Shown: positions 22,890-33,935 of the stretch, piece by piece
Numbering within the stretch: the stretch's first letter is position 1
Layout of the letters: every line of letters begins with the position of its first letter
Assembly: GCA_027257055.1 (NCBI GenBank)
Contig: JAPVLO010000054.1
Span: 3,720,001 to 3,784,000 of the forward strand
Length of the DNA stretch: 64,000 nt
Direction of reading: 5' to 3'
Source of the DNA: Cephalopachus bancanus
Taxonomy: Eukaryota; Chordata; Mammalia; Primates; Tarsiidae
The notes under the pieces: generated by a model
Databases searched by the model: none
Told to the model about the DNA's origin: nothing
The model's input: the letters and a program-made list of their open reading frames with translations, nothing else
Position numbers and translations under genes: made by a program

Positions 22890-23150
22890 ACTCAACAAAT
22901 AATATTAATATCCAGACACTGTTTTAAGCACAAGAAGATATGAAGTCCTTACCTTGAATATCTTTGTATTCTAGTGAAGGAGAAACACAATAAACAAGCA
23001 AATAAATATGTAATACTATACCATATAGCAATACATGCTATGAAGAAAAATATCGTTGCGTAAGGAAAAAGAAAGCGGTGGATGTTAGTGAGAAAAGCTC
23101 TTTCTGAAGAGGAGTTGTCTTAAAGCAGAAGCTTAAATGAAGAAAGCAAG
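22890..23150 (-). mobile_element. L2 LINE fragment
   Basis: 'CCAGACACTGTTTTAAGCACAAG', 'ATTCTAGTGAAGGAGAAACACAATAAAC' and 'ATGCTATGAAGAAAAATA' are antisense L2 sequence. Confidence 0.7.
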
Positions 23151-23334
23151 CTGGTCATGCAATATCCGGGGGGAAATCATCCTAGGCACATTGAACAGAC
23201 AATGCCAAGCCCTCTTAGCTACTTTACTGCCTCACTTACCAAAAGGAAGAATTCAATATTCCCTGAAACAGACTTTTACACTTATTGGTCTAGGAGAAGC
23301 CATTCACTATGATGTAAGGACACCCCAGTAATCT

Positions 23335-23640
23335 TGAGAGAAATCATCTTGCCATCACTAACTCACAGCCATGTGGGTAAGCAACCTCAGAAGTAGATTC
23401 TTCAGGCTCAATCAAGCCTTCAAACAACTGCAGCACTAGCCAACATCTGAGAGCCTCATCATGACACAGAAGTTATGATGTATGGCTTCTGATCCAACAT
23501 AAGTCAGAATCACCCAACTCAGTCATTCTGGGATTCCTGACCCCAGTAAACCCTGAGCAACAGTACATGATTATTGTTGTTTTAAGCCACTCAGTTTCCG
23601 AATGGTTTGTTATACAGCAACAGATAAATAATACGAAAAG
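23335..23640 (+). mobile_element. MLT1-like MaLR LTR
   Basis: 'CAATCAAGCCTTCAAACAACTGCAGC', 'GAATTCCTGACCCCAG'-like context, 'TTATTGTTGTTTTAAGCCACTCAGTTT' and 'GGTTTGTTATACAGCAACAGATAA' are the MLT1 3' landmarks. Confidence 0.85.
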
Positions 23641-23644
23641 ACTC

Positions 23645-25450
23645 AGTAAATAAGTGCTCACTGAATTAATCATTCAATGAACATCTGAATGCATAACTAG
23701 TGTCTTTGTGAGGCACACATACATTAAGAAAACAGCATTGAGTACTGATGCTGTTGAGTACCTGTTGCTGATAAAACTTTTATCAACTGCAATATGAAGT
23801 TTGGTAATTTTATGGCTTCTTTGTGAAAGAGTATTCAAAAATGATCCAGCAAAAGTGTTAAACCCAGAACAACCATTAGCAATGTTTACCTTAAGTATGG
23901 CATAGACAGTCTGATCAACTGTCTTCCTGAAAAATAAAATAAAAAGCTCTCGTGTTTATTGTTTGCCAATTTCTGTGGTGTAAATACTCCCTCTGTCACC
24001 AATTTCAAGCTTCCAAAAGCTTAACAGCCAGTTCCCAATGGTCCTGATTATTTAACAATCTGCTTTTGTGAGCTGGTTGGTACAAGCCAGTTCCAGCACA
24101 CCACTGGTGCATAGGAGACTAGCCGCTTATATGCTATGTACTTAACATACATAAAGATAACCATTCAACCTTTTCTATTTTAGGTGAAGAGCTACACCAC
24201 CCTCATTCCATTCATGAGGTCAGTGAAGCAGGAAGAAGATTTTGCAAATTGTCTTGCCACACTAACCTATCCATGCCCCAAAGACTGGTTGTTAGGTTGC
24301 CATGTTTACATAAGCAACCTGTGATACAAAGTGAATATGGAAAGGAAACATCCACATCACCACACTAGCATCCTTCTGTATCCCTTCTGCTTGATCCTAC
24401 TTCCAGCCCCAACTCTTTATCTTACATATTCTTCCCCACAGTAACTACTACATTCATGAAGGAGAGATGTCTCTAAAGAGAACGGAAAATGATCAGTGAA
24501 GGGGCACCATAAAAGCTGAACTAAAGTCAAAAGCTGATGTTCTTACAATTCTTCAAAGAAGATAGGCAGGTAGTGGAGAAAAAGAAATGCAAGTCAATTT
24601 TAAATTCCCCTGAACCTCATCCCATTGTATTCCTAAAGAACTGTAACATAGGATTTTAGAAGTAAATGTGTTCTTCATGTCTATTCAAGAGTTAAGCTCT
24701 TAAAAACAGATTATGAGTTTTGAATTTTAAAACAAAAAAGACTACAAACAGCACACAGAAATCTTTTTTTAAACCACAATCTCTGATATAAAGCCAGACA
24801 CATGGGACTTCTGTAGGGAAAAAAAAAAGAATAAGAAATGTAAAACCCAATCATATAATAACAATGCCAGCAAATAGCCATTATAAATAGCATGTTTCCC
24901 ACGTCATGAAAGGAGGGGCATTTTAACACAGAACAAAACAGTTACATTAACGTCTATAGCTCATTTCTTTGTCTTCAGTTTCCATTTCATTTCCTGTTGC
25001 TAACACTCTTGGGAGCATGACATAGAAAGAGTTAGAAAATCATTGTTTTCCTGTCCTGCCTCAGTGCACAGATATCTTTTCTAATCTTCATTCTTTGCTG
25101 GAAATGTCATCAATCTTAAAACTGAGACTGAGAACCTACACAAAACCAGATATTATAAATAAGCTTGATGACACTTATTTAGCTACACTATTTTTCACAC
25201 CTTCCCTTGAGTTAACTTGGAAAAACTGAGTTCATTTAAAGGCCTTCCCACCAGGTTTTGGATTGCATGGGGAAGTAAAAATAGGAAGAGATGGTTAAAT
25301 GGTGCCCACTATTGACTTGATAGCATCTACAAGCAACACCTGAAACCTCTCTGCCCTCTCCCCTCCACTCCCAAATCTACCTTTTGACACTTCTATTTCT
25401 GCTAAATGAGGCTGCCACTTCCTAATAAGAACCTCATCACTGATTTCTCA
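23645..25450. other. Intron 3, largely unassigned
   Basis: Holds the 37-base candidate exon at 23890-23926. Otherwise I recognise no repeat, RNA or exon in this 1.8 kb, the longest repeat-poor stretch of the intron. Confidence 0.45.
23890..23926 (-). other. Candidate cryptic or poison exon in ASAH2 intron 3
   Basis: A 37-base block on the minus strand has a strong acceptor (TTTATTTTATTTTTCAG) and a good donor (AAG|GTAAAC). It does not match any known ceramidase residues. Included between coding exons 3 and 4, its fourth codon would be TGA, so the transcript would be cut short. It may be a poison exon or a chance pair of splice signals. Confidence 0.3.
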
Positions 25451-25454
25451 GAAA

Positions 25455-25690
25455 AACAGTATAGTACAGTGGTAATGAGTATGGACTTAGGTTATAAGAT
25501 GCCTACGTTTGAATCCCACCTCTAACAGATCCTATCTGTACAACCTTGGATAAAGTTACTTAGTCCTCTGCAACTTGGTTTCCCACTCTGTCAAATGACA
25601 TCATAATAGCATCTCCCTCAAAGAACCGTTTGGAGGATTCAAAAAGTTAGTATATATAAGGCACTGAGAACAGTGCCTGGCTCAGCATGA
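25455..25690 (+). mobile_element. MIR SINE, near full-length
   Basis: Sense MIR: 'AGTATAGTACAGTGGTAATGAG', 'GTTTGAATCCCACCTCTAAC', 'GTACAACCTTGGATAAAGTTACTTAG', 'AACAGTGCCTGGCTCAGCA'. Confidence 0.9.
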
Positions 25691-25949
25691 GTATTATGTT
25701 AAGTGTTAGCTTTGATGTCTATTCATCCCCAAGTCTCATTAGCAATTAAATTCATTTCTTACCACCAATGTAACCTCACTGCCATCACACTGGTTTAAGA
25801 TCCTTCCAGCAACCCTAACTTTCCTTTCTTGTTTTTTCACTCTTCCAACACCTTGTAAAAACTCCCCTGTGCAAAGTACTCACTGAAATACCTAGTATGC
25901 TTACTGTTTTTCTAACTGGATCCTCCCAGTAGTCTCACTATCAGTTTAA

Positions 25950-26365
25950 AGAATCCACTCATTTGTGTCCTTATCTCTAGTTCTGCTCTATTCCAGTCCA
26001 TATCAAACATCGTTTTCTGATTAACCATCCTAAAACAAAATGGTGCTCCCATTACTCTGCCGCTCAAAAGTTTTCTGACTCCATATCACCCACAGAATTA
26101 AGAACAACCTGGCGTCCCAGGCCCTCCACAATTATAACAAACATACCTCCTAGGTACATCTCCAACTGCACACCTCTATATGTCCTAATAAATGTCCACT
26201 CTTCCCTCAAAAAATAGTCTACATTTCTCCTTTGTGCCTCTCTGTGTTCATGCTGTCCCTTCCCCCTGATATCTCTCCCTCCCCATTTTGATCATTTAAA
26301 TTCTAGTCACTCAAGTGTCACTTCCTCTATGAAAACATATTCCTAATTCACATTCCCTGAATCTC
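25950..26365 (+). mobile_element. L2 LINE, part 1 (split by an LTR)
   Basis: 'CACAGAATTAAGAACAACCTGGCGTCCCAGGCCCTCCACAAT' and 'CTAGTCACTCAAGTGTCACTTCCTC' are L2 3' landmarks. The last part resumes at 26853. Confidence 0.8.
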
Positions 26366-26850
26366 CTTGGGATGGTCTTAAAAGACTACAAGTTCACAAA
26401 TTCTCTCTTCAAGACGCAAGGCTTAATTTTCCACCCTTGAGTGTAGACTGGACTTAGTGATTTCCTTCGCGAACAGAACGAATGAAAGTCATGATGTGTA
26501 ACTTCTGAACCTGGGTCATAAAAGGTGCTGTGGCTTCTTTCTTGCTCATTCTCTTGGATCACTCACTCTAAGGGAGTCCCGCTGCTGTGGCTTGAGGATA
26601 AGAAGAACTAGAAACTGAGGCCTCCCTCCTGACAACAGCTGTATGAGTCAACCATCTTGGAAGTGGATCTTCCAGCCCGAGTCAAGCCTTCAGATGGCTG
26701 CATTCTTTACCATCATCTTGATTGCAAGAGAACCTAAGCCAGAGCCACCTAGCCAAGCCAGTTCTGAATTCCTGATCCACTGACCATGCACAATAACAAA
26801 TGTTTATTGTTTTAAGTTACCACATTTTGGGATAATAGACAATTAATATA
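26366..26850 (+). mobile_element. MLT1-like MaLR LTR inserted in L2
   Basis: 'TGAGTGTAGACTGGACTTAGTGA', 'GCTGTGGCTTCTTTCTTGCTC', 'CTTGGAAGTGGATCTTCCAGCCC..GTCAAGCCTTCAGATG' and 'AATGTTTATTGTTTTAAGTTACCA' define it. L2 sequence lies on both sides. Confidence 0.85.
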
Positions 26851-26852
26851 CC

Positions 26853-27003
26853 ACCATACCTTCCTCCAGTGAATTATAGCTATTTGTGTATTTCTGTTTT
26901 TGTCCTTCCTTCTATCCACCAACTAGATAATAACCTCATGAGGGGTATGGATTATGAATCACTTCGCTGTGAATGCCCTGAAGTGACTAGCAAAGAACCT
27001 TAC
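26853..27003 (+). mobile_element. L2 LINE, part 2
   Basis: 'CCACCAACTAGATAATAACCTCATGAGGGGTATGG' is the L2 terminus that follows the part before the LTR. Confidence 0.75.
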
Positions 27004-27019
27004 AAAAAGCAATTAGTCA

Positions 27020-27320
27020 GCCGGGTGTGGTGGCTCACACTTTGGAGAAAAGTGTGGAGAACACTTTGAGAGGCAGAGGCAAAAGGATTGCTTGAGCCCA
27101 GGGGTTGGAGACTAGCCTGGGCAACTAGGCGAGATATCATCTCTAAAATAAACTGAAAAAATAGCCAGATACATGCCTGTAGTTCCAGCTACTTGGAAGG
27201 TTGAGTGGAAGGATCACCTGAGCCCAGCCGATCAAGGCTGTGGTAGCTGCGAGCATGCCACTGCACTCGAACCCAGGCAATAGAGTGAGACTCTGACTCA
27301 AAAGAAATAAAACATTTTTT
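27020..27320 (+). mobile_element. Alu SINE with target duplication
   Basis: Diverged Alu with a rearranged left monomer. The 16-bp duplication is AAAAAGCAATTAGTCA at 27004-27019 and AAAAAGCAGGTAGTCA at 27321-27336, with two mismatches. Confidence 0.92.
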
Positions 27321-27379
27321 AAAAAGCAGGTAGTCAATGCATTTTTCCCCTCTAAGAGAATAGAATGATGTCACTTTTA

Positions 27380-27530
27380 AGAATGTGGGCTCTGGGATTA
27401 AGTATACATGTTCAGAATTCAGTTCTATCATTTGCTAACTGTGAATTTTGGAAAATTACTTGCCTTCTCTAAGACTCACTTTCCTTATCCACTTATAAAA
27501 TGGAGATAACAACAAAACCACCTCACCATT
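27380..27530 (+). mobile_element. MIR SINE
   Basis: 'TGGGCTCTGGGATTAAGTATAC', 'CATTTGCTAACTGTGAATTTTGGAAAATTACTT' and 'AAAATGGAGATAACAAC' follow the sense MIR order. Confidence 0.8.
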
Positions 27531-27903
27531 TTGTCGTAATTGTAGGAGTGTAGAAAACACGTAATTGCCTGCTCCTCATGCCTCTGCAGATGGGAGAGGC
27601 TTCCACTCCCCTCCCCAAGAGGGAAAGATGTTGGAGTGATGCCTGTAGGCCATCCCAACACCCCTCTCGCTGGCCTCTTCGTGCAGCAGAAGCAAAGTGT
27701 TTAACAGGTGAGGCTGATAGAACTTGACACTTCATGATCGACATTTATGGTCATTGTTCTGGTCAATGTTCCAGCTTCTCCTCTTTCTTACATTCGCAAA
27801 TATTTGAGTAGACATAACAGAGCACATAATCTCTTTGTGAACTGATCCAATGATAAAATATAACCAGACTAAGGCTTAAAAACTGGCTGAGAGATAGAAC
27901 TGG

Positions 27904-27905
<2 letters not shown>

Positions 27906-27954
<49 letters not shown>
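27906..27954 (+). repeat. (CT)n microsatellite
   Basis: About 24 pure CT repeats, followed by a looser pyrimidine-rich stretch to about 28030. Confidence 0.98.
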
Positions 27955-27957
<3 letters not shown>

Positions 27958-28714
27958 CAGTCTCCTCCTCCTTTTTCCCCTACCCCCTCCCTTCATTCAT
28001 CCGGACTTTTCTTTCTCTTTCTCTGCCTGCTATAGGCCTCTGGCAGTCCAGGACTTTCCATGCACCTTTCTGCTAAGGTCAGCTGTCTCCACAGGTGGGT
28101 CACAAGAATCTAAATTTGGGAAAACTCATACAAATTTTTTCTATACCATATTTTATAATACCCTTAAGAGAGGTGATATGTTCTTTTTAAATTTTTGTTA
28201 TAGAAATTTTCAAACCCATACAAAAATAATCAGAATAATATTATATAATGAAGCCCCCTGCACCTATCCTCCAGCTTCTGCAATTTCAAGTTCATGATCA
28301 AAATCATTTCAGTGTTGCATTTTCATTCTCATCCGATTCTTATATCTATTCTCAATTGTGTGGTGACTTGGGGGAGGGGTTATTGATTAACTGGCCCTCT
28401 TCAAGTTCTAATGAGGAGGATTAAATGAAAAAATATATGTGTAGGTCACCTGGAACATTATAAGCTTTAAAAGAAACATTAGCATTAATAATGACGATGA
28501 ACCATCAGCAAAATTGAAGGCAAGTTTTGACCAAGATAACTTAGGTTGGAATAATGAGGATCATTCTTCTTGTAAGACTGTCTGCTAGATTATTAAGAGT
28601 TTATAAGTGAAGGTTGTAGAAACTCACTGGGTGAGAAATGTCTTCGTTCCTGTCACATTCACCCACGGACCTTTCTTTAAACCATGTCACTTCTTTCTCC
28701 CTTCAATCACTTAC

Positions 28715-28864
28715 CTCCAGCCTGAGTCTTTGGGATACCATGCCTATGTCGATGCTGACGAACACAGTTCGATTGGACCCATCAGGTTCCGCCAAGATGA
28801 AAGCACGACTATATAGCCTTGTGAGAACACCCCGTGCATTCTGGCCAGTTTTACTGTAGCCCAT
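28715..28864 (-). CDS. ASAH2: ASAH2 coding exon 3
   Basis: Encodes residues 109-158 in exactly 50 codons (phase 0 at both ends), beginning M-G-Y-S-K-T-G-Q-N-A and ending S-Q-R-L-R-L-E. It is part of the N-terminal catalytic domain and includes the conserved stretch A-E-P-D-G-S-N-R-T-V-F-V-S-I-D-I-G-M, with an N-R-T glycosylation sequon. The acceptor is CTCTTTAG and the donor GAG|GTAAGT, both strong. Only a few residues differ from the human enzyme as I recall it (for example S-K-T for G-K-S), which fits a primate orthologue. Confidence 0.95.
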
Positions 28865-30284
28865 CTAAAGAGAAAGCGAGAATCAGAGCCACTGTCTCAC
28901 CCTCTGCTACCAGAAACCGGGCACAAATATATAGTAATAGATTACTTGGGAAAGTCAAAGAAAAAAAAATCCACATGACGCAGACTCTGAGTGAGATAAT
29001 ATACGTGTTTCCCAGAATTAAAAAAAAGAAAGAACGCCAGAGCCATAAAAGAGGTTTTGTTCTTCTGTGCATAAAAATGCAAAGACAAACTATCGATCAG
29101 ATGGGCAGAAGCTATTCACAAGGAGGGAGCTGGTGTGACTCTGAAATTCCATACTATAAGACCTTTCTGGACCTTTTAGTATTTTGAAGCAAAAACTTTT
29201 ATCCTGCCTGTCTAAGGTACTATAGGAGAAAATATTTCCCCTACTTTCACCCCACATTGCCCAGGAACACTCTGGAGATGGAAGACTGTCTCATGTTGGT
29301 TACTGGGCATGTGATTTTGTTTTCTGAAGAAACTTGTATCTTTGAAATTAAGTAAACTATGCTGAGGTTACCTCATCCTGGCTTTTACCATAGTACCACT
29401 CCCTAAGCCAAGTCAAATCACATACACCTATCCCAAGCCATGTCATAAAACCCACCCTTCAAGACGACAAGTGGGTCTTCAGCATGTCCTCTCTATGCTT
29501 GTTTTACCCCTCCTGGGAATGTTCGCTTTGGTTTCCCATTCCAGGGTCACTTTTCAGAACAGGCAGCCAGAGATAAGTCCTATAATCTAAAGATTATTTG
29601 ATATGAAGTAACAAATCCCATCAGACAACTTCATGCTCTGCTTTCCTTGGGAAGAATTGACATAAATGGATATTTCTGCCATCATAGCCAAGAAATTGCA
29701 TGTTAGCCATCAGTAAGCCACACCTAACACATAGAATTATTTTTATTTGATTTGATTTCCACAGTGTTGGTCCACACTAGGTTTCCAGATTTAAAGTTGC
29801 CTACATAGTTCACGTGAGAGATTGAAGTCTTCAAATCTTCAATCTGGAGATTTTTTGGCTGCTCTTAAAAAACTGCAAGATAGGACAGCCCTTCACCCAC
29901 ATTCTTATGTGGTAACAGTTACCTACCACCATACTCATTCTTTGTACTTTTTTTTAAACCATAGCCCCACCATGTCCTACTTTCCCCTCAAACTGCAGAT
30001 TCACTCTACATTTATCATCTTACCCTGGCCTGACTCAGTCATTTATGGTACCTGCCCACCCCTGTAGAATTCGAGTTTGCCATCCCTGCCAATTGACTTT
30101 ACAAGGAGTTGTGATTGAACCAAAGTTTCCCTCTTCCTTCTAGTATGACACTCACAGTGCTAGACAGCAGCAAAGCAAATAAAAAAGCTAGAAGAAGATG
30201 ATGTAATAATCAGGAAGGAACACAGGATAAAAAATAGTAAAATTACTTATTTTAGTCTCCTCAAGGAGCCCATCATTAACTTAC
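28865..30284. other. Intron 2, no recognised element
   Basis: 1.4 kb with good donor and acceptor at its ends and no repeat I can name. Confidence 0.45.
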
Positions 30285-30481
30285 CAAATTGATATCTGAT
30301 ACTTGTCCTGTGCAGTCAGCTCGCCCAACGCCAATATGGTAGCCAGTGAAGTTCTGAAACAATGGCGGCTCCGTGGTACGAGTCGCTGGAGAAGTCTGGG
30401 TGCCATTGAGGCCCTGAGTGGCTGTGGAGCCCTCAGTGGCCAGAGGGCTTTGGGTGGTTGAAAAACCATGGCCTCCTGAAT
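30285..30481 (-). CDS. ASAH2: ASAH2 coding exon 2: mucin-like box and start of catalytic domain
   Basis: The exon completes codon 43 (Asp) and encodes residues 44-108. Residues about 48-88 are rich in Ser, Thr, Pro, Gly and Gln (S-T-T-Q-S-P-L-A-T-E-G-S-T-A-T-Q), the O-glycosylated mucin box that holds the enzyme at the cell surface. The catalytic domain then opens with F-Q-N-F-T-G-Y-H-I-G-V-G-R-A-D-C-T-G-Q-V. N-glycosylation sequons are visible at N-G-T and N-F-T. The acceptor is CTGTCTTAG and the donor is TTG|GTAAGT, ending in phase 0. Compared with the human protein as I recall it (77 residues between the same landmarks), this stretch has 65, so 12 residues of mucin repeat are absent. Confidence 0.95.
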
Positions 30482-30669
30482 CTAAGACAGAATAAGAAAT
30501 TTGAGAAACAACATCTCAGCCCACTTATTCATTCACATCAATTAGACTATAGTACATAGGTTCCAGTTTCTAAGGAAAACCCTTCATATATTGTCTTACA
30601 CATAGATACAGTGAGAAACATCTTGGGAACATGTGTGAAATCATAGTCCTAAGATTTCTTTTTCTTAGA

Positions 30670-31000
30670 TGAGAGCTGTTTCAGAATAATGATCAAGGCC
30701 TCCGTCAATGCCCTTCAGCTCCTCATCACCAGCCGTTTCTTGTCAAACTCACCCCCTTCACTCTTCTGTTCCAGCCAAACTAAACAGGCACCAGGTTTCT
30801 GGCACACCGCCTACTAAATTCAGCCTCTGGAGATTGGTTTTCTCCAGTCTCTCCATCCAGACCTCTCACTCCTTTCCACCCCAATCTCCACCACCCACTT
30901 CAGAGTCAGCCCATTTCCACCACACCTAGATCCAACTCAACTCCTTGTCTCCAAGATGCCACCCAGCTGTCTCTACCCTGACTTTGATCCTCTTCAATCT
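30670..31000 (+). mobile_element. Possible degenerate L2 fragment
   Basis: C- and T-rich, with short open frames and phrases such as 'CACTCTTCTGTTCCAGCC' that resemble L2. Weak. Confidence 0.35.
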
Positions 31001-31009
31001 CCTAAAGAC

Positions 31010-31316
31010 TTTTCTTTTTTTTTTTTTTAATTGAGTCAAGCTCTCATTCTGTCACCCAGGCTGGAGTGCAAAGGCACAATCACAGTTCATCGCATTCTCA
31101 ATCTCCTGGGCTTAGGTGATCCTTCCACCACAGCCCCCAAGTAGCTGGGACTATGGATATGTGCCACCACAGTCAGCTAATTTTTTTATTTTTGTAGAGA
31201 TGCGGTCTCACTATGTTGCTTAGGTTGGTTTCAGACTCCTGAGTTCAAGCAGTCCTCCTGTCTTGGCCTCTCAAAGTGCCGGAATTACAGGCATGAGGCA
31301 CCTTGACACTCAGTCA
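31010..31316 (-). mobile_element. Alu SINE, old
   Basis: Antisense AluJ-like dimer from a T-rich tail at 31010 to 'CATGAGGCACCTTGACACTCAG'. Its right end is part of a tandem duplication (see 31234-31501). Confidence 0.9.
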
Positions 31317-31501
31317 ACATGTTTCTTTTTAATATGACCTAGAACACTGTACACTTGTTGATTTAGTGATTCCTGGGCTCAAGCAATCCTCCTGTCTTGG
31401 CCTCTCAAAGTGCTGGGATTACAGGCATGAGGCACCTTGTGCACCCAGCCAAGACTTTTCCTTTTAATGTGACATAGAACACTATACACTTGTTGATATT
31501 G
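31234..31501. repeat. 134-bp tandem duplication across an Alu edge
   Basis: Unit 1 (31234-31367) and unit 2 (31368-31501) both contain the last 70-odd bases of the antisense Alu and about 55 bases of the same flank, ending 'ACACTTGTTGAT'. They differ at roughly 15 positions. Confidence 0.9.
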
Positions 31502-31586
31502 TCTCATCATATTTTAATTATTCTCATATCTATGTGTGTGTGTTTATACACATATGTTCTATATTAATGTGTATGTATATCTCTAT

Positions 31587-31588
<2 letters not shown>

Positions 31589-31623
<35 letters not shown>

Positions 31624-31631
31624 ACACACAC
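31589..31631 (+). repeat. (CA)n microsatellite
   Basis: ACACAC run interrupted once by AT. Confidence 0.97.
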
Positions 31632-31644
31632 TCATAAATAGCAA

Positions 31645-31860
31645 GGGAGGTAGAATGGCATGGAGATTAAGAAGGCAGGTGCCAGAGGCAAACTTCCTGG
31701 GCTTGAAACCTTATTCTACCACTTCCTCAATGAACAAATTGCTTAACCTAGTATACCCCAATTTTCTCTTCTATAAAATGGAGATAATATCCTTCCCAGA
31801 GTTTTTTGTGCAATAATTATGATAATACATATTAAAATTGAGAACAATGACTGATCTATT
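31645..31860 (+). mobile_element. MIR SINE
   Basis: 'GGCATGGAGATTAAGAAGGCAGG', 'CTTGAAACCTTATTCTACCACTTCC' and 'TATAAAATGGAGATAATATCC' match sense MIR. Confidence 0.85.
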
Positions 31861-32019
31861 AGACATTTTATATATACATTTGTTTGTTTGTTTCCACTCT
31901 TCAGACAACAGCCAGAAGTATCCAAGGCAACAAATGTTCATGTCAGAAAACATTAGTTCAGAAAGCATTTAGGCAAGAGATTTATAGACAATCCCTTCTG
32001 GGACCCTAGGATTTTGGAG

Positions 32020-32165
32020 CTCAAAAATCTTAGAGATCACCTAGTTCAACCTTCTCAGTTTTGCAGACGAGAAAACTAAAACTCAGAAAAGTGACTTAGA
32101 ATTCATAGAGAGCATATGATAAATCCAGTGTCCCATCCAGATCCTCAGACTCAGAACCTGGTACT
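32020..32165 (-). mobile_element. MIR-related SINE fragment
   Basis: 'CTTAGAGATCACCTAGTTCAACC..TTTTGCAGACGAGAAAACTAAAACTCAGAAAAG' is a familiar antisense MIR-family relative. Confidence 0.6.
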
Positions 32166-33455
32166 CTTTCGACCAAATTCTAGGTGAATTAGAATCCATG
32201 TCTCCCCATCTCCATGCCCACATTTTCTACAAGACATCACCTGTTGCAAGGAAGGAAGCAGGCGCCTTTGCCCTTGCCTCACTGTGACCAGCACAGGAAT
32301 GTTGTGCCAACCAAAGCCAAACCTACTGCATAGCCAAGGGCAAGTTCTTTGCAATCTCAGGTTCTCAGTTCCCCTTGTGTAAAATTGCACTAATGTGTAC
32401 TGGAGGACTGGCACCTACCTTGATAGGATTTTTGTGAGGATTACGTGAGAAAATTTTCTAGATTCTTACTATAGGGCTTGACACAGAAACTGTTGAATAA
32501 GCGGTAACTACGGGTGTAAGAACAGTTACTTTTATTATGAATAACCTCCCTGAGTCTCAGTCTCCTGATTCTCTAATCTTAAGAGTTAAAACTGAATAAG
32601 TCTAAGGAGACTTTCATTTCTGTCAGTTCAAGACCCTGCTCTGCCCACTGCTGGTTCAGAGGATCTCTATTCTCTGTGACTGCCAAGAATTCAAAGCACA
32701 GGGACATGGTAGAGAATATGCTGGAAAACAAAAGACAATACAAAAGTGAAAACTGAGGTGGAAATACCATCTTCTTCTCTACTTGACCTGAGACCAGCCC
32801 TCCCTTTACTTTGTTCAAAGTATCTAATCCTCACTTGTCTTTTCTACTCATTTAATAAGTGTGTAATGTAACACTGGCTGATGCAAAGCCTCCGTCAAAA
32901 GTCCATTGCCAATATTTCCTGTAAATGTAGACTACAGAGTTTTCAAAAAATGTTTTAAAGTCTACCAACATTAAAAAGAAAATAGAAGATGGCTAAAAAA
33001 TTCCAATTTACAGGTTTTCTTAAAAACTCAGGAGACCTAAGACCATGTGTCATCATGACAACAAACAGCTGGCACTTGGGAGGGACTGTGAACCTCCCTC
33101 ACCAGAATCACACCTGCCTCCCCCGGTGTGCACCTCCTCTCTCCACCTCATTTATAGAACTTGATTGGCCCTCATACGAACTTGAGTTTGAGACTCCTTT
33201 CTCTAAAACTTTTCACAAACTAATGAACATTCAGTGGGTCTTTCACTTTTTGCCCCCAGGAGATGATGCCAACAAGAAGACAAAAAGAAATATTAGAGGC
33301 TTGGGGCAAAAACTGACATTACTGGGCCTTGACATATCTTGGGCTGTGCTTAGATCAACAGAAAATTTAATGGCAAACATGTATATGTCAGAATGCCTGT
33401 CAACTGACTACTTGGGAACAAAGGTCAGGTTAATTTTTTTAAAAAAATTATCAAT
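32166..33455. other. Intron 1, largely unassigned
   Basis: Contains an open frame of 163 codons (32989-33480, plus strand) that ends inside an Alu and resembles no protein I know. On the minus strand near 33140-33170, GCCAATCA is followed closely by TATAAAT, a promoter-like pair of unknown meaning. Confidence 0.4.
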
Positions 33456-33745
33456 GGCCGGGCTTGGTGGCTCAGTGTAATCCTGCGCTTTGGGAGGCCG
33501 AGGTGAGTGGATTGCCTGAACCCGTGGGTTCGAGACCCACCTGGGCAACTTGGCGAGACCTCATCTCTACAGTAAATCAAAAATTAGCCAGGTGTGGTAG
33601 TGCAAGCCTGTAGTTCCAGCTACTTGGAAGGCTGAGGTGGAAGGATCACTGGAGCCCAGCAGGTCGAGGCTGTGTTGACTGGGAGTGGCCACTGCACTCC
33701 AGTCTGGATGACTGAGTGAGACTCCAACTCAAAAAAAAGAAGAAA
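33456..33745 (+). mobile_element. Alu SINE, young
   Basis: Lineage-type Alu with 'CTACAGTAAATCAAAAATTAGCC' and 'GGTCGAGGCTGTGTTGACTGGGAG', close to the intron 1 donor. Confidence 0.94.
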
Positions 33746-33935
33746 GAAAGGGGGAAAAAAAAAACTAACAATGCAGACAATTAGGGCAACTAACAGAAAT
33801 GAAGATTACCATCCCAGGCTGCTTATGTACACATTGAATTCTCATCAGACACTGGTTTTCACCTCAGTGTCCCCAGTAATTAAGAAATCACCTACAGGCC
33901 TAAAAATAGAATCCAAGAGAGTCCATGACACTTGC

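Noticed and set aside
32989..33480. Open frame of 163 codons, the longest in the window
   Set aside because: It ends inside an Alu, has no family motifs, lies antisense in intron 1, and its composition is like the surrounding intron. Chance is the simplest reading.
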